Below, in pieces: positions 1 through 5,637 of a stretch of DNA of 8,279 nt. Within the stretch, counting starts at the first letter, position 1. Each line of letters opens with the position of its first letter. The stretch comes from Pseudomonadota bacterium. Its GTDB lineage: Bacteria; Pseudomonadota; Gammaproteobacteria; Steroidobacterales; Steroidobacteraceae. The notes under the pieces were generated by a model. The model did not search any database and was not told the origin of the DNA. It saw only the letters and a program-made list of their open reading frames with translations. Both the position numbers and the translations under genes were made by a program. The stretch lies in assembly GCA_003242275.1 (NCBI GenBank), contig QGUX01000159.1, positions 1 through 8,279 of the forward strand. Reading direction: 5' to 3'.

Positions 1-2
1 CG

Positions 3-323
3 ACGCACCGCGTCGGTGCCTGCTGCGACTGTGTCCGCGGTGCACCGCTGTTGGCGGGTTCGGAGACCCCTGTGGCCCGACACTACATGGACCGCAGCGC
101 CTGGGTGGCCGCCGCGCAGCGTGCGCACCAGGCCATCGAGAAGTACGACGGTGCGCCGGCGGTGCGCGACGCGCTGCGCATCATGATCCACTGCTACCGG
201 CAGCTGGGCTACGCCGAGCTGGCGCAGAACACCGAGCGGGTGTTCCAGGAGAACTTCCCCGGCGAGTCCACCGAGCTCGGCGAGCGCAGTCGCCGCTGGT
301 GGCAGTTCTGGCAGGTGAGCTGA
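3..323 (+). CDS. bamD: BamD C-terminal fragment (outer-membrane protein assembly lipoprotein), 5' end outside window
   Basis: BamD is the essential lipoprotein partner of BamA in the BAM complex, which folds beta-barrel proteins into the outer membrane; it sits on the periplasmic face and is built of TPR-like helical repeats. Only its end is visible. From about position 75 the translation reads VARHYMDRSAWVAAAQRA, then a helix with PAVRDALRIM and CYRQLGYAELA, matching the last TPR-like repeats of BamD (family pattern VAxYYxxRxAxVAAxNR, then AxxEAL.xMxxAYxxLG). The tail ends RRWWQFWQVS before TGA at 321-323. The frame is open to the left edge, but positions 3-50 translate into a cysteine-rich stretch (ACCDCVRG) unlike BamD, whereas from about 51 the pattern LAxxExxVAR fits again. 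A frameshift, sequence error or real divergence just inside the window is possible. The only upstream start-like codon here (TTG at 51) is internal, not the true start. A terminator follows after 25 bases, so bamD ends its transcription unit. Confidence 0.8.
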   Translation, partial: THRVGACCDCVRGAPLLAGSETPVARHYMDRSAWVAAAQRAHQAIEKYDGAPAVRDALRIMIHCYRQLGYAELAQNTERVFQENFPGESTELGERSRRWWQFWQVS

Positions 324-348
324 ACCACTCCGCCACGCGCGCAAATGC

Positions 349-380
349 AAGAGGCCCCGCTGGACGGGGCCTCTTTTTTT
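349..380 (+). terminator. Intrinsic (Rho-independent) terminator of bamD
   Basis: A perfect GC-rich stem, GAGGCCCCG (351-359) with CGGGGCCTC (365-373), closes a five-base loop. It is extended by AA/TT pairs (349-350 with 374-375) and followed by seven T residues (374-380). It lies 25 bases after the bamD stop codon. The T tract is on the plus strand only, so it mainly stops rightward transcription; in the minus direction the hairpin is followed by only a weakly T-rich stretch and might slow read-through from receptor 1. Confidence 0.93.
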
Positions 381-392
381 CCTTCTCCGGTC

Positions 393-410
393 CCCCTTCC
401 CCTGCGGAGA
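393..410 (+). repeat. Direct repeat copy A (17 of 18 identical to copy B)
   Basis: CCCCTTCCCCTGCGGAGA matches the sequence at 3941-3958 in 17 of 18 positions, the first 14 being identical and in the same orientation. The two copies lie in the intergenic regions on either side of receptor 1. Pyrimidine-rich composition makes a chance match possible, so this is a weak repeat call. Confidence 0.35.
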
Positions 411-424
411 AGTCCGGGGACGAA

Positions 425-460
425 GACTGGCCTGGCCGGGAGTGCTGGCCAGGACCAGTC
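425..460 (-). terminator. Stem-loop downstream of receptor 1, possible 3'-end structure
   Basis: Positions 425-437 (GACTGGCCTGGCC) pair with 447-460 (GGCCAGGACCAGTC) as 13 base pairs with a single bulged A at 454, around a nine-base loop. A further GGAC/GTCC pair (418-421 with 464-467) is possible across a 3x3 internal loop. It lies about 35 bases beyond the receptor 1 stop codon. There is no U tract in the minus direction, so it is not a canonical intrinsic terminator; it may protect the 3' end of the messenger or pause polymerase ahead of the bamD terminator hairpin. Confidence 0.35.
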
Positions 461-495
461 CCCGTCCACGTTGGGGGACAGGGCCAGGCCGCGGC

Positions 496-3400
496 TCAGA
501 ACCGCAGCTTGACGTTCATGAAGTAGCGGCGGCCGAGCACGTCGTAGAGCGACGCGACCGTGCTGCCCGAACCGTTGTAGGTGCGGGTGCCGCCCCCGTT
601 GATCGCGGGGATGTTGACCACCTGCCCGGCGCCGTAGCGCTCCGGATCGCGGTCGAACAGGTTGTCGATGCCGATGCCCACGGCCAGCCTGCTGTTGACG
701 TTGAAGTTGCCCACCAGGCCGAACATGTCGTACGCGCCCGCGCCCTGCACGATGGTTTCGGGGTCGGTGGCGTAGTTGGCATGCCTGATGGCCGGCAGGT
801 GACGCCAGTTCAGCGCCAGGTCCCAGCCCGAGTTGGCATAGCGCAGCGTGGTCACCGTGCGCCAGTCGAACAGGCCGCCGCGGTTCATGGTGCCGGCGTA
901 GTCCACCGTGGCGCCACCCGCGTACTCCTGCGCCTCGAACTTGAACAGCTTCGTGTACGACACGTTCACGCTCAGCGCGCCCGGCACCGACGGCAGGCCC
1001 AGGTCGGCCATCTGCGCGCGCCAGTTCAGCGAGGCGTCGATGCCCGAGGTCTCCTGCGTGCCGGTGTTGGCGTAGGTGGAGCGCACGAACGACGCGGCGC
1101 CGGTGACCTCGTCACGCACGATGTTCTGGCACACCCCGTTCGGGTCGTTGAACGAGTAGGTGGGGTTGCTGGTGCCGGAACGGTTGAAGCACAGGTCGTA
1201 GGTGGTCTGCGCGCTGACCTGCGTGACCGCGTCGCTGATCTTCACCGAGTACCAGTCCACCGCCAGCGTGCTGGCCGACAGCAGCGGATGCGTGAACGGC
1301 GAGCGGATCACCGCGCCCAGCGTCCAGGTCTTGCCCTCCTCGCTGCGCAGGTTCCGGTTGCCGCTGGTGACCTGCAGCTGCACGCCGTCGCCGCGCCCGC
1401 CGAGGTAGCCGTTCGGGTTGGCGCTGAAGTCCGACGTCGTGTTGCCGATGATGGCCTCGCACAGTGCCTGCGCCGCCGCCCGGTTGGGGTTGTCCGGGTG
1501 GTTGCCCCAGCGTGCGGTGGTGTCCGAGCGGCACGGATCCGGCGTGTTCAGCGTCACCGCCGTGCTGCTGGCGTCGAGGAACAGCTCGTTGATGTTGGGT
1601 GCGCGGTTGGCGAGCTGGTAGCCGCCACGGAAGCGCAGCCAGTCCACCGGCGAGTAGCTGAACAGCGCCTTCCAGGTGGGCACGTTGCCGGCGGTGCCGT
1701 AGTCGGAGTAACGGTAGCCCAGCTCCAGCTCCAGGTTCTGCACGCCCGGCAGGCCCCGCAGCAGCGGCACCAGCAGCTCGCCGTAGATCTCCTCGACACG
1801 GGTCTCGCCCAGCACGTTGGCCTGGCCGAAGGAGCCCACCACCGAGTCGATGATGTTGCTGCGGTCGCGGGTGGCGTCCGGCATGTACTGGAACCTGTTG
1901 TCGCGCCGGGTCACGCCCACCGCCGCACGCAGCTCGCCGGCCGGCAGGTCGATGAGCTTGCCCTGCGCCGTCGCCTCGATGATGTCCTGCGTCAGGCGCG
2001 TGCGGTCGGTGTAGTTGCCGCGCAGCGCGTCGATGCAGTCCTGCGTGAGCTCGAACTCACCGAAGATCGGCAGGCCGCTGGTGCAGTTGAGGCTGGTGGA
2101 TGCCGGCCCGGCGATCGCCGCGCCGCGGCCGAAGTTCGGCGCGCCGGCGAGCGCGCGCCAGCGCTCGGTGGACACCCAGCCGATGTAGTCGAGGTCGGTG
2201 CGGGTGGCGCCGTGCGAGGCATAGGCATCCCAGGTCCAGTCGCCGAAGGGCAGCGTGCCGCGCAGGCCGGCCAGCACCTGGTACAGCGTGGTGGCGTTCT
2301 CGATGGTGCGCGGCGGCAGGAAGTCGAAGGTGCCGCCCAGCGCCCAGTTGGAGCCGGCGCCCCGCACGGGAATCTCCTCGCCGGTCACCGGGTCGAACTG
2401 CCGGTCCGGCCGGCTGCCCTCGGGAAGCTGCCAGGCGTAGTAGTTGGTGCCGCGGGCATCCAGCAGCGCCGCCAGCTCCGGCGACACGGGAAAGGCCTGC
2501 GAGCGGGTGCAGCCGCCGGTGGCCGGGCAGTCGAGGCCATAGGCGCCGCCGGCCACGTACTCGGGCCGCGTGGTCACGCCGTCGTCCATCAGCGACGGGC
2601 CGTAGACCTGGTCGCCGTGCGGAATGGACGCGGCGAAGCCGCCCACCGCGCCGGTGGGCTGCAGCACTTGACGGTTCCTCGTGTTGACGAAGTTGACCTG
2701 CGAGTACGCCTCGATGTGGTCGTTGAACGGGAAGTTGGCCTTGCCGAACAGCGAGTAGCGCGTCAGCGGGCTGGAGTAGCGCAGGTCGGTGTTGGTCTGC
2801 ATCAGCGTGCCGGTCGGCGTGATGCGGTAGTCGAGGCTGTCGCTGCCCGTGCTGGGCACCGCGCCGATGCCGCCGCCCTCGCTGCGGTAGAGGGTGCCGT
2901 CGCGGTTGATCATGAAACCGTTGGGACTGTTGCCCAGCGGCACGTTGGTCATGTAGCCCGGGCGGTCCGGGAACAGCGCATTGGCCGCGGCCTGCAGCGA
3001 GGCGATGTCGTCGGTGAACATGCCGCCCGGGTTGGTGGTGACGGCCTCGAACGAGAAGCCGTTCATGCGGCCGTTGGAGGCGGTGGGCGTGTTCGGGTCG
3101 TGGATGGAGTTGCGGTAGAAGGGCCGGTCCATGGCCAGCACCTCGCCGCGCTCGCTCCACTCGATGCCCAGCATGGCGTTGCCGGAGCGGCCGATGCCCG
3201 TGCCCAGCAGCAGGCTGACGCGGTTCTCCTCGCCGTCGCCGTGTTCGGTGATGCCGGTGCGGAACTGCAGGTCGATGCCCTCGAAATTGCTCTTCAGCTT
3301 GAAGTTGGTGACGCCGCCCAGCGCGTCGGCACCGTACACGGCCGAGGCGCCGCCGCTGATGATCTCGACGCTCTCCAGCGCCGAGGAAGGAATCGAGTTG

Positions 3401-3864
3401 GTGTCGATGACCAGCGTGGAATTGGCCGGCTGCGCGCGGCGGCCGTCCACCAGCACCAGCGTGCGGTTGGAGCCCAGGCCGCGCATGTTCACGGTGGAGA
3501 TGCCCGGCGTGCTGGTGGCGTCGGGGAACACGTTGCCGGTGTTGAACTGCGTGTTGGCCGGCACGAACTGCGGCAGCTGGTTCAGCACCGACTCCACCGC
3601 CAGCGTGCTCGACTCCTCGAACACCTGCGCCTCGACGGTCACGATCGGGCTGGCGGCCTCGAGGTCACGGCGCACGATGCGCGAGCCGGTGACCTGCACC
3701 TCCTCCAGCTCGGCCACTTCGTCCCCGGCAGCCCCTTCCGCAGCAAGCGCCGGCTGCGCCCCACCGGCCCCGACGGCCAGCGCGACCGCGACGGCGACGC
3801 GCCAGGCCGGATTCGACCGGTCAGCAGGCGAACCGCCCGCTCCGGCGACACGAATTCTCCGCAT
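496..3864 (-). CDS. TonB-dependent outer-membrane receptor without STN domain (receptor 1)
   Basis: Predicted 1122-residue beta-barrel transporter that imports a ligand across the outer membrane using energy from TonB-ExbB-ExbD. The ATG at 3864-3862 is preferred over an in-frame TTG two codons upstream because GAGGGGA (3872-3878) lies seven bases before it. Residues 1-41 are a signal peptide with a long basic n-region, a hydrophobic core (about 22-35) and an ALA/AEG cleavage site. A likely TonB-box region, LEEVQVTGSR (53-62), leads into the plug (about 66-180), which shows MRGLGSNRTLVLVDGRR and SGGASAVYGADALGG. The rest is the barrel, ending NVKLRF with the aromatic C-terminal residue typical of BAM substrates. 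There is no STN domain, so it should transport but not signal through FecR. Three cysteine pairs (446/452, 778/802, 892/912) fall in probable extracellular loops. It belongs to the large receptors common in Xanthomonads, Caulobacters and Sphingomonads; the ligand is unknown. It diverges from the sigma-factor operon and is probably one of its targets (inference). Confidence 0.93.
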   Translation of the reverse strand: MRRIRVAGAGGSPADRSNPAWRVAVAVALAVGAGGAQPALAAEGAAGDEVAELEEVQVTGSRIVRRDLEAASPIVTVEAQVFEESSTLAVESVLNQLPQFVPANTQFNTGNVFPDATSTPGISTVNMRGLGSNRTLVLVDGRRAQPANSTLVIDTNSIPSSALESVEIISGGASAVYGADALGGVTNFKLKSNFEGIDLQFRTGITEHGDGEENRVSLLLGTGIGRSGNAMLGIEWSERGEVLAMDRPFYRNSIHDPNTPTASNGRMNGFSFEAVTTNPGGMFTDDIASLQAAANALFPDRPGYMTNVPLGNSPNGFMINRDGTLYRSEGGGIGAVPSTGSDSLDYRITPTGTLMQTNTDLRYSSPLTRYSLFGKANFPFNDHIEAYSQVNFVNTRNRQVLQPTGAVGGFAASIPHGDQVYGPSLMDDGVTTRPEYVAGGAYGLDCPATGGCTRSQAFPVSPELAALLDARGTNYYAWQLPEGSRPDRQFDPVTGEEIPVRGAGSNWALGGTFDFLPPRTIENATTLYQVLAGLRGTLPFGDWTWDAYASHGATRTDLDYIGWVSTERWRALAGAPNFGRGAAIAGPASTSLNCTSGLPIFGEFELTQDCIDALRGNYTDRTRLTQDIIEATAQGKLIDLPAGELRAAVGVTRRDNRFQYMPDATRDRSNIIDSVVGSFGQANVLGETRVEEIYGELLVPLLRGLPGVQNLELELGYRYSDYGTAGNVPTWKALFSYSPVDWLRFRGGYQLANRAPNINELFLDASSTAVTLNTPDPCRSDTTARWGNHPDNPNRAAAQALCEAIIGNTTSDFSANPNGYLGGRGDGVQLQVTSGNRNLRSEEGKTWTLGAVIRSPFTHPLLSASTLAVDWYSVKISDAVTQVSAQTTYDLCFNRSGTSNPTYSFNDPNGVCQNIVRDEVTGAASFVRSTYANTGTQETSGIDASLNWRAQMADLGLPSVPGALSVNVSYTKLFKFEAQEYAGGATVDYAGTMNRGGLFDWRTVTTLRYANSGWDLALNWRHLPAIRHANYATDPETIVQGAGAYDMFGLVGNFNVNSRLAVGIGIDNLFDRDPERYGAGQVVNIPAINGGGTRTYNGSGSTVASLYDVLGRRYFMNVKLRF

Positions 3865-3871
3865 TTGCAAA

Positions 3872-3878
3872 TCCCCTC
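3872..3878 (-). promoter_or_regulatory. Ribosome binding site of receptor 1
   Basis: On the minus strand GAGGGGA precedes the ATG at 3864 with seven bases between. The spacing is ideal for that ATG and would be only one base for the alternative TTG at 3870, so this site decides the start. Confidence 0.75.
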
Positions 3879-3940
3879 GTTATGAAGTTTTCTCGGGGCG
3901 CAAGATCCCAGTCCGCGTCCGCCTGATGGCGCGCAGATTG

Positions 3941-3958
3941 CCCCTTCCCCTGCGTAGA
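3941..3958 (+). repeat. Direct repeat copy B (17 of 18 identical to copy A)
   Basis: CCCCTTCCCCTGCGTAGA repeats the sequence at 393-410 in the same orientation with one mismatch. It lies in the divergent intergenic region upstream of receptor 1, so the two copies bracket that gene about 3.5 kb apart. No element ends or target duplications are visible. Confidence 0.35.
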
Positions 3959-3972
3959 CGATCCAGCGGCGG

Positions 3973-3996
3973 TTTTCCGCCATTCCCCGCGGAAAA
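3973..3996. promoter_or_regulatory. Inverted repeat, candidate operator between the divergent genes
   Basis: TTTTCCGC (3973-3980) and GCGGAAAA (3989-3996) form a perfect 8+8 inverted repeat with an eight-base spacer. A further GG (3971-3972) and CC (3999-4000) flank it if two extra A residues are allowed. The left arm also belongs to a second, mutually exclusive hairpin, GGCGG-TTTT-CCGCC (3968-3981). The element lies about 50-75 bases upstream of the predicted start of the sigma-factor transcript and about 110 bases upstream of the receptor 1 ATG, a good position for a regulator serving either side. The binding protein is not identifiable from sequence. Confidence 0.45.
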
Positions 3997-4011
3997 AACC
4001 TCGCATCCAGG

Positions 4012-4041
4012 TTGAGCGCGGCCGCGCGGCGCGCCTATAGT
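4012..4041 (+). promoter_or_regulatory. Sigma-70-type promoter for the sigma factor operon
   Basis: A -35 box TTGAGC (4012-4017) and a -10 box TATAGT (4036-4041) are separated by 18 bases. Transcription would start near 4048, giving a leader of about 28 bases before the ATG at 4076. Because the -10 box overlaps the alternative GTG start at 4040, this promoter supports the downstream ATG. The spacer contains the perfect 12-bp palindrome GCGCGGCCGCGC (4016-4027), a place where a repressor could act, though such palindromes arise easily in GC-rich DNA. Confidence 0.7.
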
Positions 4042-4075
4042 GCCGGGGTCTCGTGAGGGGGATCAGCGTGGTCTG

Positions 4076-4618
4076 ATGAGCAAGCGCCTGCAGAATGGCG
4101 TGGAGTCGGTCTATCTTGCCTGCCGCGGCATGCTTGCCCGTGCGGTGCGCAGGATCGTCGACCGGCACGATGTCGAGGATGTGCTGCAGGAAGCCTTCGT
4201 GCGCAGCTTCGAAGCCGAGGGTCGCCAGGGCATCCGCGATGCGCGCGCCTTCCTGCTGCGCACCGCGCGCAATGTGGCGCTCGACCATGTGACCAGCGCG
4301 GGCTACCGCCGCACCGGGTCTCTCGACAGCCTGGAAGAGGAACAGTTCATCGACGAAGGCGCGCCGGTGGAGGCGCAGGTGGATTCCGAGAAGCGCTTCC
4401 TCGCGTTCTGCGAGGCGGTGGGCAGCCTTCCGGAGCAGTGCCAGCGCGTCTTCGTATTGAAGAAGGTCTACGGATTGTCACAGCAGGAGATCGCATCGAA
4501 GCTCGGCATCGCCGAGAGCACGGTCGAGAAACACATTGCAAAGGGCCTTCTGCTCTGCAGCGAACGCATGGCCCAGGGAGCACGGTCCGCTTCGCGCAGG
4601 ACGGCGCAGTTGTCATGA
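4076..4618 (+). CDS. ECF sigma factor, FecI-like
   Basis: A 180-residue extracytoplasmic-function sigma factor that directs RNA polymerase to a small set of promoters, usually those of TonB-dependent receptors. Region 2 (about residues 10-73) contains the core-binding and -10 recognition segment DVEDVLQEAFVRSF (32-45), followed by ARAFLLRTARNVALDH. Region 4 (about 108-165) has LPEQCQRVFVLKKVYGLS and the helix-turn-helix QQEIASKLGIAESTVEKHI, which closely follows the FecI subgroup pattern (GLSxxEIAxxLGISxSTVEKH). There is no sigma region 1 or 3, as expected for ECF factors. The ATG at 4076 is chosen because the upstream in-frame GTG at 4040 lies inside the -10 box; GAGGGGG at 4055-4061 is a plausible ribosome binding site although 14 bases away. 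The stop overlaps the fecR start as ATGA, so the pair is translationally coupled. Activity is expected to be controlled by that neighbour. Confidence 0.93.
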   Translation: MSKRLQNGVESVYLACRGMLARAVRRIVDRHDVEDVLQEAFVRSFEAEGRQGIRDARAFLLRTARNVALDHVTSAGYRRTGSLDSLEEEQFIDEGAPVEAQVDSEKRFLAFCEAVGSLPEQCQRVFVLKKVYGLSQQEIASKLGIAESTVEKHIAKGLLLCSERMAQGARSASRRTAQLS

Positions 4619-5637
4619 ACGTCACCGACTTTCCGGACCTCGATCGCGCCCGCGAGGAGGCAGCGCAGTGGATCGCGCGCCTCGACCGCGGCCTCTCGCC
4701 CGCCGAACGCGAGGAACTGAAGTGCTGGCGCGAGGCCAGCCCGGCCAATGCGCGCGCGCTCCGGCAGCTCTCGGAACTGTGGCAGGAACTGGACGTGATG
4801 AAGGTGCTGGCGGACGTGTTCCCCGGGGGCCTGCAGGAGCCCGCGGCCCTGCACGCCGCCGCACCAGCCCCTGCCCGCCCCTGGGCGCGGGCCATGGCCG
4901 CCGGCGTGGTGGCGGCGCTGGTGGTCACCGGCGCGGCGGTGTGGTTCAACCACGGCGCGCGGACGGTCACGACCACGCTGCGCGCCGCCGTGCAGTCGTT
5001 CGAATCGGCGCTGGGCGAGCAGCACACCTTCCCGCTGGCCGACGGTTCGCAGCTCGAGGTGAATACCGATTCGCTGGTGGAGGTGGTGCGGCTCGATGAC
5101 GCCGTGCGCGAGCTGCGCCTGGCGCGCGGCGAGGCCCTGTTCAGCGTGGCGCATGATCCGCGCCGGCCCTTCCGCGTCGCCGTCGGCACGCACACCGTGG
5201 AGGCGGTGGGCACCGCATTCGACATCCGCCTGCACAAGGACGGCGCCATCGACGTGCTGGTCACCGAGGGCCGCGTGCGGCTGCTGTCGGGCGGGACGCC
5301 GGCCGGCCTGCTGGAGCACGGCCAGGCGATGCACATCGGCATCGACGGCACCACGCGCGTGACGCGCCTCGACGAGGAGGAGATGACCGCCCGGCTGGCC
5401 TGGCGCCGCGGCATGATCGAGTTCCGCGGCCAGCCGCTCGCGGAAGCGCTGGCGGAGTTCTCCCGCTACACACCGGTGCGCTTCGAGGTCACGGACCCGG
5501 CCGCGGCGCGCATTCCCATCGGAGGAACGGTGCCGGCGGGAGACGTGGAATGGCTGCTCGAGGCCCTGCGGACCAATTTCGGCCTCGAGTCGTCCCGTGG
5601 CCCAGACGGCGGCATCAGGATCACGCCGCAGCGCTGA
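4615..5637 (+). CDS. FecR-type anti-sigma / sigma regulator
   Basis: A 340-residue single-pass inner-membrane regulator that holds the FecI-like sigma factor and relays the signal from receptor 2. Residues 1-60 form the cytoplasmic N-terminal domain (DUF4880 type) with three tryptophans (W19, W38, W56), as in FecR proteins, and the motif WREASPANARAL. A proline/alanine linker leads to one membrane segment (about 93-111, AMAAGVVAALVVTGAAVWF). The periplasmic FecR domain (about 130-225) carries the hallmark GEALFSVAHDPRRPFRV followed by VEAVGTAFDIR. A C-terminal STN-like domain (about 265-340), beginning near FRGQPLAEALAEFSRYTP, is the part expected to contact receptor 2. The start is the ATG inside the ATGA overlap with the sigma gene; a longer frame upstream only shadows that gene. 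A Gly-Thr pair (G199-T200) lies in the conserved segment where self-cleavage occurs in some Pseudomonas homologues; whether it happens here is inference. Confidence 0.92.
   Translation: MNVTDFPDLDRAREEAAQWIARLDRGLSPAEREELKCWREASPANARALRQLSELWQELDVMKVLADVFPGGLQEPAALHAAAPAPARPWARAMAAGVVAALVVTGAAVWFNHGARTVTTTLRAAVQSFESALGEQHTFPLADGSQLEVNTDSLVEVVRLDDAVRELRLARGEALFSVAHDPRRPFRVAVGTHTVEAVGTAFDIRLHKDGAIDVLVTEGRVRLLSGGTPAGLLEHGQAMHIGIDGTTRVTRLDEEEMTARLAWRRGMIEFRGQPLAEALAEFSRYTPVRFEVTDPAAARIPIGGTVPAGDVEWLLEALRTNFGLESSRGPDGGIRITPQR

Noticed and set aside
2057..3160. Further long frames in other phases within receptor 1 (also 2100-2687 and 1112-1534)
   Set aside because: Frame-shifted shadows with Arg/Ala/Pro-rich products and no recognisable features.
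442..3885. A continuous plus-strand frame of 1147 codons opposite receptor 1
   Set aside because: It is the antisense mirror of a real receptor gene. Its product is dominated by Arg, Val, Ala, His and Gln with no domain, signal or motif, as expected when GC-rich third positions remove stop codons on the other strand.
3881..3930. A sigma-70 promoter for receptor 1 using TTGCGC and CATAAC on the minus strand
   Set aside because: The spacer is only 13 bases and the -10 box would sit almost on the ribosome binding site.
3952..3978. A FecI-type promoter for receptor 1 (GGAAAA then CGTCTA on the minus strand)
   Set aside because: The spacing of about 12 bases is too short for ECF promoters, which usually have 16-17; tempting given the biology but not supported.
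4040..4075. GTG at 4040 as a 12-residue longer start of the sigma factor
   Set aside because: It lies within the -10 box TATAGT and would be upstream of the predicted transcription start; the added residues are not family-like.
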